A stretch of 64,000 nt of DNA from Bacillota bacterium (GTDB lineage Bacteria > Bacillota > Clostridia > Acetivibrionales > JANLFN01). Every line of letters begins with the position of its first letter. Position 1 is the first letter of the stretch. The notes under the pieces are model-generated. The model was given only the letters and a program-made list of their open reading frames with translations, had not been told where the DNA came from and made no database searches. Where the stretch lies: assembly GCA_023397675.1 (NCBI GenBank), contig JAEWTV010000139.1:1-64000 (forward strand), in the 5' to 3' direction. The position numbers were made by a program, and so were the translations under genes. Below are positions 1-8,735 of the stretch, piece after piece.

Positions 1-73
1 CTTTAAATGATACATTACCAGCTAGATAGAATTGTACAATTTCAAACTTTAGTTCCGCTGAATACTTAGCCAT
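1..73 (-). CDS. Transposase OrfA, N-terminal fragment (IS3 family), runs off the window
   Basis: Starting from the ATG at 73, the visible product reads MAKYSAELKFEIVQFYLAG and a few more residues. This matches the usual opening of IS3/IS150-type OrfA proteins, whose N-terminal helix-turn-helix binds the element's terminal repeats. A GGAGGTGC ribosome site lies on the minus strand at 81-88. Only 24 codons are in the window, so intactness and the OrfA/OrfB frameshift arrangement cannot be judged. Confidence 0.65.
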   Translation of the reverse strand, partial: MAKYSAELKFEIVQFYLAGNVSFK

Positions 74-127
74 AAAAAATGCACCTCCAAATTTAGATTT
101 TTCGTCTAACATTTGGGGTGCACTTCA
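1..127 (-). mobile_element. IS3-family insertion sequence, left part only
   Basis: The minus strand carries an IS-like terminus running inward from about 127: a TGAAGTGCACCCC end followed by an AATGTTAGAC stretch, then a ribosome site and the start of a transposase OrfA. A TG-starting end with a C-rich tract and GTTAGAC is typical of the IS150 branch of IS3. The rest of the element lies outside the window, so its other end and any target duplication cannot be seen. It sits about 20 bp past the stop of a spore-coat gene and does not interrupt it. Confidence 0.65.
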
Positions 128-148
128 TGTTGGGTGGATTTTTAAATG

Positions 149-424
149 TCACTGCATTTGAGACTGCATTGAACTGAATGACTGCTGTATTCTGCTCATT
201 TCCTGCTGTGGAGCTGTCTCTACCTTGTACCAGCCCTTTTGATTCATATAATTAAATAAATTTTTCTGGTTTTCCAGAGTTTTATTTAATAAGTTGGTTG
301 TGTGTGTTCTTACCTTGTCACATGCGCTTTCGGTTGCGGCTGTACAAAGAGTTGATGCTTCCATTTTCTGCATGTACAGAATCAATCCAGCCCATTCCTT
401 TTCCTGAAATTGATTATTAGGCAT
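149..424 (-). CDS. CotF-like spore coat protein
   Basis: This 91-residue protein contains the segment NQKGWYKVETAPQQE, close to the GWY...AP.QQ signature of coat F (CotF/YhcQ) proteins. These are small ferritin-like helical proteins of the spore coat. The start at 424 was chosen because AAGGAGG lies 8 bases upstream; a further in-frame ATG at 448 has no such site. The gene follows another small coat-like gene closely (13 bp), and that gene's stop overlaps this gene's ribosome site, suggesting translational coupling. It is probably expressed in the mother cell. The tail is rich in Gln, Ser and Met. A role in the coat rests on family resemblance only. Confidence 0.75.
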   Translation of the reverse strand: MPNNQFQEKEWAGLILYMQKMEASTLCTAATESACDKVRTHTTNLLNKTLENQKNLFNYMNQKGWYKVETAPQQEMSRIQQSFSSMQSQMQ

Positions 425-437
425 TATTTTTACCTCC

Positions 438-638
438 TTATTGAGCATTTGTATTAGTTACTATTGCAGCTGTAGAAGAAATCCACTGACGGTGTTCCTG
501 AGACATCGACTGAAGCATTGATTTCAGCTGTGTATCTTGTGTTGTATTTGCTGCAGCATCACATGTCTTTGAAAACGACTCGAACAATTTGCTGATGTCT
601 TCAAGATACAATAATTCTCTTGTAGTAAGATTAGCCAT
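438..638 (-). CDS. Small spore-coat-associated protein (CotF partner-like)
   Basis: A 66-residue, helix-prone protein beginning MANLTTRELLYLEDISK. Short proteins with this opening commonly lie directly before CotF-type genes in clostridia and are annotated as spore coat proteins. The start at 638 follows a GGAGG site; an earlier in-frame ATG at 668 lacks one. It contains one Cys and no membrane segment or signal peptide. It forms a two-gene operon with the CotF-like gene and has a sigma-E/K-like -10 element about 30 bp upstream. The function is inferred from context. Confidence 0.65.
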   Translation of the reverse strand: MANLTTRELLYLEDISKLFESFSKTCDAAANTTQDTQLKSMLQSMSQEHRQWISSTAAIVTNTNAQ

Positions 639-668
639 TTGGTAACTACCTCCTTTTAAATTCTCCAA

Positions 669-677
669 TATAGTATG
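669..677 (-). promoter_or_regulatory. Sporulation sigma-factor -10-like element (sigma-E/K)
   Basis: The minus strand reads CATACTATA here, fitting the -10 pattern of mother-cell sigma factors (CATACAnT for sigma-E, CATAnnnTA for sigma-K). It lies about 30 bp before the first coat-like start at 638. No clear -35 match was found, so this is a partial call. Confidence 0.4.
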
Positions 678-827
678 CTTCCACCATTCAGAAAAAATTC
701 AATTAATTATGAATTAATATGTATTTTTGATTCACAAAAAACATGAATTTTGTTGTTTTTTATTAGTATGTGTTATATTATTCATATATATGTAGGAATA
801 TGTAATTATTTATTTCGGGGTGCCAAA

Positions 828-2633
828 ATGAAAATCAAATCCATATATCTTATCATTGTTATTATCATTTTTTTTAGTCTTGCATCTTGGCTTCGCTGGT
901 TTGGTAATGTAGAATACAGCCTACAGGATTCCAATCTGCAATCATCTGGGGATATTGATTCCCGAGTAGTTATTCTTGGAATCGATGAGGATAGCCTGAA
1001 ACAGCTTAAACAGTGGCCATGGCCACGTAATTATATTGCTGAAGCCATAGGTAAGCTATCGCAGGCAGGTGCTGCAGCAATAGGTCTGGATGTAATTTAT
1101 TCGGAAGAGGCGCGTAACCCTGAAGAAGATAAAGCTTTAGTTGAAGCAGTTAAAAATTCAGGTAAAGTTGTTATTCCGGTGTATGGTGATTTTGAAGGTT
1201 CCCAGAAATCAGGTTCCATGGTTGCAAGTAATCTTATAAAGCCATTCAAGGACTTGAATGATGTTGCACTTACAGGTCATATAAATACCATCCCTGATAA
1301 AGAAGACGGTATAGTAAGAAATAGTTTTACTGAATTTAATTATAACGGGAAAGTAATTAACAGCTTTGCAGAGCAGATATATAGATTATATATGAAAAAT
1401 ACAGGTCAGACGGTTAAAAATATAGATCTGCCAAAGGACGGATGGAATAGGGTACATATTGCTTACGCAGGCGAACCGGATTCCTTTGAATGCTTGTCTT
1501 TCTATGAGTTTTATAGCGGAAAATTACCTGCAGATTATTTTAAAGATAAAATAGTTCTAATTGGTCCATATGCCGTTGGATTGAACGATAGTTATGTAAC
1601 TCCATTGGACCACAGGATTCCAATGTACGGAGTCGAAATTCATGCAAACATTCTGCAGAATTACCTTTATAACAGCTTTAAGAGCTATCTTCCAGACTGG
1701 TTTTATATAGCTTTAATAGTTTTACTGGGATTTGCAGGCCATTTTATATTCAGAAAAATAGGTACTATCAAGTCACTTGTTATTGTTGTTCTTTTCTCCT
1801 TAAGCTATGTTTTCTTCTTTGCTAAATGGATATATTCGAAGGGATATATACTACAGGTTCTCTACCCTGTTGCTATAGTTTCAGCTATTTATATAGCAAC
1901 GATAATTTATAAATATATTGAAGAATACCTTGAAAGGAAAAGAGTAACACAGGTATTTGGAAGATATGTTGCCCCTGAGGTGGTAAAAGAAATATTGGAA
2001 AACGGTAAAGAAGGAATAAAACTCGGAGGCTCTAAAAAAGAGATTACTGCATTGTTTGTTGACATAAGGGGCTTTACTCCGCTGTCAGAAAAAGCACAGC
2101 CGGAAGAGGTAGTCGAAATACTTAATGAGTACCTGAATCTTACTGCAACATCAATTTTCAGATACGGCGGAACGTTGGACAAATTTATTGGTGACGCTAC
2201 AATGGCTATTTTCAACGCACCACTTGAACTCCCAGATCATGCATTTAAAGCTGTACTTACTGCATGGGCGATGAAGCAGGGAGCAGAAGGACTGGAGATC
2301 AAACTTGTGGAGAAGTTTGGAAGAGGGGTTCAATTCGGAATAGGTATAAACACCGGTGACGCAGTTGTAGGAAACATTGGAGCTGCATTCAGAATGGATT
2401 ATACTGCCATTGGAGATACAGTCAATACTGCAGCACGTCTCGAAAGCAATGCAAAACCCGGACAAATAATTTTAAGCCAATCGACTTACGAGCTTGTAAA
2501 AGACAGAATAGATGCCACTTACCTTGGTGGACTTAAGGTTAAAGGTAAGGAACAGGAAATTCCTGTATATCAGGTGGACGGAATCAAACAGGAATCTTTT
2601 CAATCGGGGAAAGTTTTAGCTGAGAAGCTTTAA
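828..2633 (+). CDS. CHASE2-domain membrane adenylate cyclase (class III)
   Basis: This 601-residue protein makes cyclic AMP (probably) from ATP in response to an extracytoplasmic signal. The order is an N-terminal membrane helix (about 5-22), an extracellular CHASE2 domain (about 30-275), three membrane helices (about 288-360) and a cytoplasmic class III cyclase domain (about 375-575). The catalytic set is complete: metal-binding Asp412 (FVDIRGFT) and Asp456 (FIGDATMAIF), purine-selecting Lys452 and Thr526 (DYTAIGD), and transition-state Asn533 and Arg537. The Lys/Thr pair is the usual adenylate-specific combination in bacterial enzymes. The start at 828 has a GGGG-type ribosome site; an earlier ATG at 750 lacks one. 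It is followed on the same strand by FecR, NHL and HD-GYP genes, suggesting a shared signalling role. cAMP use in clostridia is poorly established. Confidence 0.92.
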   Translation: MKIKSIYLIIVIIIFFSLASWLRWFGNVEYSLQDSNLQSSGDIDSRVVILGIDEDSLKQLKQWPWPRNYIAEAIGKLSQAGAAAIGLDVIYSEEARNPEEDKALVEAVKNSGKVVIPVYGDFEGSQKSGSMVASNLIKPFKDLNDVALTGHINTIPDKEDGIVRNSFTEFNYNGKVINSFAEQIYRLYMKNTGQTVKNIDLPKDGWNRVHIAYAGEPDSFECLSFYEFYSGKLPADYFKDKIVLIGPYAVGLNDSYVTPLDHRIPMYGVEIHANILQNYLYNSFKSYLPDWFYIALIVLLGFAGHFIFRKIGTIKSLVIVVLFSLSYVFFFAKWIYSKGYILQVLYPVAIVSAIYIATIIYKYIEEYLERKRVTQVFGRYVAPEVVKEILENGKEGIKLGGSKKEITALFVDIRGFTPLSEKAQPEEVVEILNEYLNLTATSIFRYGGTLDKFIGDATMAIFNAPLELPDHAFKAVLTAWAMKQGAEGLEIKLVEKFGRGVQFGIGINTGDAVVGNIGAAFRMDYTAIGDTVNTAARLESNAKPGQIILSQSTYELVKDRIDATYLGGLKVKGKEQEIPVYQVDGIKQESFQSGKVLAEKL

Positions 2634-2746
2634 ATAAATACTTGTGCTGGTGACAATTTTTTGAGCACCAATTGTATGTACATATCAAATAATAGAAAAC
2701 AGATAAATGCTAATGGTTCGAATAATATTTAATCGGGGTAATTAAA

Positions 2747-5700
2747 ATGAGCCTTCAAAAAACAAAACTAAAAAGATTCATATCATTAATGCTTTCGCTG
2801 ATAATTGTGTTGACCGGCTGTGTTACAGTTATGGCAAAAGACTATTCAAGGATAGCTAAACTTACCGAGGTAAGCGGAACGGTAAAAGTTCTTAAATCGG
2901 GGAGTGATAAAAGTACTTCAGCTTTTGAGGGAATGAGCCTTGTTGAGGGTGACACGATAAAAACAGGCAAGAATTCTTCAGCTACACTCCTTTTAGATGA
3001 TGATAAGGAACTAAAAATCGATTCAAATACTACATTGGCTGTAAGCAGCCTTAAAGGCAGCGCAGGCAATACAAGCACCGGTATTAATCTTTTATTTGGC
3101 CAAATATGGACAAACATTAAAAACAAGCTTGGGGTAAAAGAAAAATTTGAAATAAAAACACCTACTGCAGTTATGGGCGTAAGGGGAACTATGTTTGGAG
3201 TACGAGTACGGCAAGGAGAAAGTGGCACCCAGTGTAATGTGCTTGAAGGAACTGTTTTGGCAACCTCCTACAGCACAGTCTCTGGTCAAAATCAGCAACA
3301 GCCGCAAACTGTGACACAACTTATACCTGCAGGGTTCGGATTATTGATGACTACTAATTCGGGAAGTACTCCACCACCGCCGACACCTTTGACTCCTCAG
3401 CGATTGACAACTTTTGAATTGCAGGCAATACAGCAGGAACAGTCAAGAATCAGTCCAGATATTCTGCAAGGTGTAAATCAAGAATTGGAAAGAAGGCAAC
3501 AGCAGGGACAGGATGAGGAAGTAGGACAAGATTTGGAAGCAGTATTACCCTTGATTCCGGTTATTTCATATGCTCCCGAGGTAATAAGTGGGGTTAGTGG
3601 AACTTCTGGAGGTAATCCTGGAGGAAACCCAGGAGGAAACCCGGGAGGGGATCCGGGTGGAAATCAGGGACAAACATTTCCTTGTTGGGCCTCTGTAGGC
3701 CAATCAGATATTTCTGGAGGTTCTGCATCAAACCTTTCATTATCTGTAGGTGCAGACCAAAAACCTTATGTATCATATAAGGATTCCAGCATGGGAACTG
3801 TTGTTAAGAAGTTTAATGGAAGTCAATGGATTCAATACGGTAATGTAGTGGCAAAAAGTGTAAACACAAATAATATTCAATTGGAAAATCCCTCGGGAAG
3901 TAATTTAACATATTTAACATACGGCTTTAAAGACTCAGAAGGGGCACAATATTTTAACACTATGGAATATAATGAAAGTCAAAGCCAGTTTGACTGGCAG
4001 CTACTGCCTTCAACAAAAGACGAAAATGTAAAGGTCGTAACATGCACTGATCAAAATACAGCTTATGCTCTTTACTACACCCCGAATCAAAGTAATACCC
4101 AGTGCTATAAATGGGATGGAACGTTACACAAGTGGACAAGCCTTGGAATTACCTGTGGTGCAATAGAGGAAAAGCCTGACTTAAAAATAATAAGTGGTGA
4201 TTTATATGTTGCCTTTAAAGATAATACAAACGATTTGAAGGTTATGAAGGTTATTAAATACAATTCATCAACCGGCTGGGAACAGGTTGGAAACACTGTT
4301 TCAACAACAACAACAGGCAATAACAATGTAGCTCTCTGCAGTCTTGATGCACTTTATATTTCATATGTTGAGGAAGGAACAGTTAAGGTAAGAAAGCTGT
4401 CCAATAATAATACATGGGATGAAATAAGCTTAGGATTAACTTTAGATCAGCAAAGCAGCAGTAATTATACAATAAATATGGAAAGATCAGATTCTTGTGT
4501 TTATTTATCATATTTTAACAGTTCGGATGAGGTGGTCGTATATGAGTTAACCGGAAGTACTGCTTCAAAGCTTAATGCAAGCTTGCCAAGCGGTATACAA
4601 TCCTTTGAAACCGTATATGGCAACAGCAGGTTATACCTGGCATATATTAATTCTTCAGGCAAGGTAAATATAGTATCATATGTTGTATGCGATAACAGCT
4701 CATTTGTTATTAATCTTGGTGATGCTGCAATATATAAGGGCAGACAATTCCAACTTACAGTAAGAAATCTGACAGATCAATATGGAGTTTATGTATCTGA
4801 TACTTATCGTAATATATTAGTCAAGGATGGAAATGGGAATGTTTTATATAACAACGTAGAATATATAAGTTCACAGGGCAAAACTATTAATCTGTTAGCA
4901 ACTGCCGGACCAATGACATTAAATGTATATGTTGAAGGGGTGACAAATCCTCAAACTATTGAAGAAATATCAATTGAAGATGCAGTTAATATATCAGGAA
5001 CAATCACACAAAACGCCACTTTAAAAGATATTGTTAAAGGAGGTAAAACATTAACTATTACTTTGCCTCAAGGCTGTCGTTGGACTGATGATATATTAAC
5101 TGTCAAACTAGTTGATTCCCAGCCTTCCTTGCTGCTTAGTTCGTTGTTTGGATTTATTTATGTAGGCAATGACGGTAATACCAGTCCTATAAATTCTGCA
5201 TTAATTAGCAAGGCGAAAGATGTAATTGATGGTGAGAATATTTCTAGTTTGGCAAGCTTAAGTTCGGATAAAAACTCGCTTACATTGATTCTACCTCCTG
5301 TTACCAATTATGAGAGATATTCTGACCAGAAAATTACTGTTAATGTTCAGGAAAGCCTAGTCTCCGGTTCTCTTGGTTCTGTACCAGGAGCTTATACGTA
5401 CATATATGCAGAGAAGGCTCCGGCAGTAACTGGTTATACGATTTCACAGGGTACCACCAACGGTATAAACATAACAGGATTGCCTACCGTTTGCGATGAT
5501 GGTATCACGCCGATTACGTTTGGCTATGAAGTTTTAAGTGGACCAATACAAAACGCTCCTGCAAAAAATGTACCTGCTGATGCTTATTTATCATCATTTG
5601 ATTGGGATAGTGCTTCAAGTTCGGGAAATATATCTAATCTATCTGTGCAGGAGGGCCAGTATGTCCGATTATATGCTACTGTTTATGATAGTAACATTTC

Positions 5701-6052
5701 TTCTCCCAGAATTATAATGTTTAAAGAGGTTCAGATTACAAAAGATCAGATTCATCCTGTGGCGCCACAGTTAACTCCAGACAGCTATTCAAGGCCTGAG
5801 CCTGGAACAGGTTCTGGTACGACTAAAGTAAAGGTTTCAAATTTTGGCCCCGGCATTACGTGGTATTATAAGATAACATCTGATACACCACCAATGCTTG
5901 ACTCAATGATAACAGCAATGAGCTCTGCATATATACCAGGCAATGATATACCAGTCAATGTTGGTGATACACTTAGAATATATGCTATTAACGAAAGCGG
6001 AAGGATAAAAGGTTACAAGGATTTCTTGCTAGATGCATCTGAAATAAAATAA
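2747..6052 (+). CDS. Large exported FecR-domain protein
   Basis: A 1101-residue surface or secreted protein. The N-terminus has a basic stretch and a hydrophobic segment ending in LTGC (Cys25), so it may be a lipoprotein; cleavage after VMA near residue 30 is the alternative. A FecR domain spans about 40-155, with the typical TPTAVMGVRGT motif. In this family the domain is a beta-structured module of surface and signalling proteins. Next come a Pro-rich linker (PPPPTPLTP), a Gln-rich helix and Gly-Asn-Pro repeats. About 800 residues of Ser/Thr/Asn-rich, beta-type sequence follow, with repeated YLSY/YISY-like strands around 330-650 that suggest a propeller, then Ig-like segments. Starting 113 bp after the cyclase gene and preceding the NHL gene by 29 bp, it is probably co-transcribed. 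The ligand is unknown. Confidence 0.85.
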   Translation: MSLQKTKLKRFISLMLSLIIVLTGCVTVMAKDYSRIAKLTEVSGTVKVLKSGSDKSTSAFEGMSLVEGDTIKTGKNSSATLLLDDDKELKIDSNTTLAVSSLKGSAGNTSTGINLLFGQIWTNIKNKLGVKEKFEIKTPTAVMGVRGTMFGVRVRQGESGTQCNVLEGTVLATSYSTVSGQNQQQPQTVTQLIPAGFGLLMTTNSGSTPPPPTPLTPQRLTTFELQAIQQEQSRISPDILQGVNQELERRQQQGQDEEVGQDLEAVLPLIPVISYAPEVISGVSGTSGGNPGGNPGGNPGGDPGGNQGQTFPCWASVGQSDISGGSASNLSLSVGADQKPYVSYKDSSMGTVVKKFNGSQWIQYGNVVAKSVNTNNIQLENPSGSNLTYLTYGFKDSEGAQYFNTMEYNESQSQFDWQLLPSTKDENVKVVTCTDQNTAYALYYTPNQSNTQCYKWDGTLHKWTSLGITCGAIEEKPDLKIISGDLYVAFKDNTNDLKVMKVIKYNSSTGWEQVGNTVSTTTTGNNNVALCSLDALYISYVEEGTVKVRKLSNNNTWDEISLGLTLDQQSSSNYTINMERSDSCVYLSYFNSSDEVVVYELTGSTASKLNASLPSGIQSFETVYGNSRLYLAYINSSGKVNIVSYVVCDNSSFVINLGDAAIYKGRQFQLTVRNLTDQYGVYVSDTYRNILVKDGNGNVLYNNVEYISSQGKTINLLATAGPMTLNVYVEGVTNPQTIEEISIEDAVNISGTITQNATLKDIVKGGKTLTITLPQGCRWTDDILTVKLVDSQPSLLLSSLFGFIYVGNDGNTSPINSALISKAKDVIDGENISSLASLSSDKNSLTLILPPVTNYERYSDQKITVNVQESLVSGSLGSVPGAYTYIYAEKAPAVTGYTISQGTTNGINITGLPTVCDDGITPITFGYEVLSGPIQNAPAKNVPADAYLSSFDWDSASSSGNISNLSVQEGQYVRLYATVYDSNISSPRIIMFKEVQITKDQIHPVAPQLTPDSYSRPEPGTGSGTTKVKVSNFGPGITWYYKITSDTPPMLDSMITAMSSAYIPGNDIPVNVGDTLRIYAINESGRIKGYKDFLLDASEIK
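3608..3664 (+). repeat. Tandem 12-bp repeats encoding GGNP units
   Basis: Nineteen codons encode GGNP repeated three times, then GGDP and GGN. The unit is 12 bp with third-position variation. This is a flexible linker inside the FecR-domain protein and a likely site of length variation between strains. Confidence 0.8.
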
Positions 6053-6081
6053 ATTACTAATTATTATATTGTGAGGTAATT

Positions 6082-7557
6082 ATGAAGCAAAACCGAATAA
6101 TAAAAAAAATAATGATGATTTCGTTAATATTTGCCTTCTCTTCTACCACCCTTGCTGCTGGTACATTGGATCTGTATTCTGGTAATGGTGAAAGTGCTTA
6201 TATAGATTCAATGAGGCTTGATTCGAGTTTTTTTGAACCTTTTGGTATGGCTCTGGACAAGGATGGAGGGCTTATAGTAGTAGACTCGGGAAACAACCTT
6301 ATCAGAAAGATTAAGGATGACAAGGTTACTACTATAGCAGGAAAATGTAGCATTGATGAATCAACCGGACTCCCGAGAATAGGATTTGCTGATGGAAATA
6401 CGACAGATGCAATGTTCAATGCACCCAGATATGTAGCAGTAAACTCAAAGGGAGACATTTTTGTTACTGATACAGGAAACAATGCTATAAGAAAAATATC
6501 AGGCGGTAAGGTTTACACCTTCTCTGGTAATGGAATGTCAGGCTACGCAAACGGAAATGCTTCGGTTTCAAGGTTTAATACACCCTCAGGGATAGCGGTT
6601 GACAAGGATGACAATCTATATATTGCTGATACCATGAACAATGTTATCCGAAAAATAACTCCAAACGGTGCAGTTAGTACTTTCGCAGGAAACTTGAATG
6701 GAGGATACAAAGATGGAAAGCTTACCGAGGCTTTATTTAACGAACCCTCGGATCTGGCTTTCGACAAGTCCGGGAACCTGTTCGTAGTAGACAGCGGAAA
6801 TCAGATTATCAGAAAACTGGATTCAGCCGGCAATGTAACTACAGTAGCAGGTACTTGGAAGCAGCCTGAAGAAGGAGCAAAATATTCCGAGTCAGGTTTT
6901 GCGGATGGTAAAAAGGCTTTGTTTGATGCACCAAAGGGTATTGATATTGCTGAGGATGGTACAATTTTCATTTCTGATAGTCTTAATCATAAAATAAGGG
7001 CTTTGAAACCATCAGGTATGGTTGTTACGATAGCAGGTTCAGATGAATTCGGGATAACATTGGGTGATTTGTCGAAAGCACAGCTTAACTGCCCTAAGGA
7101 TGTTGTGTATTCATCAGGAAAGCTTTTTATTTCAGACACCTGGAATAATTCTGTAAAAGTTATGGAAACGGATACAAAGCGCTTAATAGGTATTAAGAGT
7201 ATGGACGAAATGACAAATGGCATTAAATTTGATAAGAATACAGCTACCGTACAGGTATTTGTCAATAAAAAGAGTCTTAAATTTACTGACGTTAAGCCTG
7301 TTGGAAAGGATGGAAGCATATATGTACCGCTAAGGCTGGCTTGTGAGGCTTTGGGGGCAGATGTAGAGTGGAATAAGGAAACACGAAAAGCTATTGTCAC
7401 AAAAGATGGACTGGTCACTGAGTTTGATTCATCAAGCAGCAGTATTTTAGGCATGAATGGAAGACTTCTTGTTAAAATACGCGACCTTTCAACAAGCCTG
7501 GGGCTTTATATAGTATGGGATTCGGATCACAAATCCGTTCTGATTGCTGGTGAATAG
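6082..7557 (+). CDS. Exported NHL-repeat protein with C-terminal copper-amine-oxidase-N-like stalk domain
   Basis: A 491-residue secreted protein. A signal peptide covers about residues 1-26 (cleavage near TLAA). About six NHL repeats (about 45-370) follow, seen as recurring F..P.G.A.D..G...V.D.....IRK units that build a beta-propeller for protein or ligand binding. The C-terminus (about 395-491) has the IYVPLR...LGA.VEW....KAIV pattern of the copper amine oxidase N-terminal-like domain. In Firmicutes this is a common non-catalytic surface module. A GTGAGG ribosome site precedes the ATG. It sits between the FecR gene and the HD-GYP gene (8 bp away), so all are likely one transcript. No enzymatic activity is predicted. 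Confidence 0.88.
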   Translation: MKQNRIIKKIMMISLIFAFSSTTLAAGTLDLYSGNGESAYIDSMRLDSSFFEPFGMALDKDGGLIVVDSGNNLIRKIKDDKVTTIAGKCSIDESTGLPRIGFADGNTTDAMFNAPRYVAVNSKGDIFVTDTGNNAIRKISGGKVYTFSGNGMSGYANGNASVSRFNTPSGIAVDKDDNLYIADTMNNVIRKITPNGAVSTFAGNLNGGYKDGKLTEALFNEPSDLAFDKSGNLFVVDSGNQIIRKLDSAGNVTTVAGTWKQPEEGAKYSESGFADGKKALFDAPKGIDIAEDGTIFISDSLNHKIRALKPSGMVVTIAGSDEFGITLGDLSKAQLNCPKDVVYSSGKLFISDTWNNSVKVMETDTKRLIGIKSMDEMTNGIKFDKNTATVQVFVNKKSLKFTDVKPVGKDGSIYVPLRLACEALGADVEWNKETRKAIVTKDGLVTEFDSSSSSILGMNGRLLVKIRDLSTSLGLYIVWDSDHKSVLIAGE

Positions 7558-7565
7558 GAGGAAAT

Positions 7566-8735
7566 ATGGATACGTTGTGGCTTATAGTTACAGCTATTTT
7601 AGCAATAGCTTTTATAGTTCTGATATTCCTTTATTCGGATATAAGGGGTAAAAACCATAAAACCCTGCGTCTTTTATACGTAGGAAAAAGAATTGTATCC
7701 AATATAAAATTCAAACCCCTGATGAATGAGATAATGGAAATAGCAAAGGAAGAGACCTGTGCGCAAGCCTGTACTCTCTACGTGGTTGATGAAGAAAAGC
7801 AGGAACTTTGGTTTGAAGTAGTGCTTGGAGAAAAAGGTGACAAGTTAAAGGAAATGCGCCTTAAAATAGGGGAAGGCATTGCTGGAACTGTTGCCAGAGA
7901 CGGAATCACTGTAAATTCTAAAGATGTTTCCAGTGATTCCAGGCATTCAACTCAAGCAGATGAAAAGACAAAATTCAAAACAAGGAGCATGCTTACTGTT
8001 CCTGTAAAGATTAAAGAAAAGACAATAGGAGTCCTTCAGGTAATTAATAAAAAAGGAAGCCGGTGTTTCAACAAAAAAGATGAGGAATTTCTTGAAAGCA
8101 TGGCAAGTCAGGTGGCCATTGCACTTGAAAATGCCCAGTTATACAAAGAAATGCAGCAGTTGTTCGAAGACTCAATAAGGTCTCTTGCAAACGCCATAGA
8201 TGCGAAGGACCCGTATACTAATGGGCACTCGCAGAGAGTTACAGAATACTCGGTTGAAATAGGCAAGGAACTAGGCTTTGATGACGAAACACTTGAAAAC
8301 CTTGAGTACATGGCAGTACTTCATGACGTAGGTAAAATAGGTATCAGTGATAACATACTTAACAAGCAGGCACAGTTGGATAATGAAGAATTTGCAGTAA
8401 TGAAAACACATACGCTTATTGGTGCAAAGATATTATCCGGCATGAAGGCGCTTAGCAGATTTACAACAGGTGCAAAATATCACCACGAAAAGTACGATGG
8501 TTCAGGATATTTCGAAAAAAAAGCCGGAGATGAAATTCCTTTCGAAGCCAGAATAATTTCAGTAGCTGATACATATGATGCAATGACTACAGACAGACCT
8601 TACAGGAAGGGCTTAAGCCATGAAGAGGCTATTTCTGAAATAAACAGATGCTCCGGAACGCAGTTTGATCCTGAAATTGTTTCCTGCTTCAATAGGGTAA
8701 TGGAAAGAAAGCAGGACTCAAATGATCAAATATGA
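7566..8735 (+). CDS. Membrane-anchored GAF/HD-GYP phosphodiesterase (cyclic-di-GMP type)
   Basis: A 389-residue protein: one N-terminal membrane helix (about 3-24), a GAF domain (about 45-190) and an HD-GYP domain (about 205-380). HD-GYP domains hydrolyse cyclic di-GMP or related dinucleotides with a metal centre. The ligands are visible: His253-Asp254 (LHDVGKIG), His282 and the HHE triad 306-308. The signature loop reads GSGYF (312-316), with Phe in place of the Pro of GYP, which may alter partner binding or specificity. A GAF upstream implies ligand or redox control. A perfect AGGAGG overlaps the preceding gene's stop, and the last 14 bases overlap the DUF3307 gene, so the operon is tight. 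It shares the locus with an adenylate cyclase. Confidence 0.9.
   Translation: MDTLWLIVTAILAIAFIVLIFLYSDIRGKNHKTLRLLYVGKRIVSNIKFKPLMNEIMEIAKEETCAQACTLYVVDEEKQELWFEVVLGEKGDKLKEMRLKIGEGIAGTVARDGITVNSKDVSSDSRHSTQADEKTKFKTRSMLTVPVKIKEKTIGVLQVINKKGSRCFNKKDEEFLESMASQVAIALENAQLYKEMQQLFEDSIRSLANAIDAKDPYTNGHSQRVTEYSVEIGKELGFDDETLENLEYMAVLHDVGKIGISDNILNKQAQLDNEEFAVMKTHTLIGAKILSGMKALSRFTTGAKYHHEKYDGSGYFEKKAGDEIPFEARIISVADTYDAMTTDRPYRKGLSHEEAISEINRCSGTQFDPEIVSCFNRVMERKQDSNDQI

Noticed and set aside
2634..2746. Hairpin TGGTG...CACCA after the cyclase gene as a terminator
   Set aside because: Only a 5-bp stem with a 13-base loop and no T-run; the operon probably continues through.
3608..3664. Short regular repeats, possible CRISPR-like array
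   Set aside because: In-frame 12-bp GGNP codon repeats without spacers, inside a long coding region.
6987..7454. Minus-strand frame of 155 codons
   Set aside because: Antisense to the NHL/stalk-domain gene; Ser/Phe-rich composition expected of the opposite strand.
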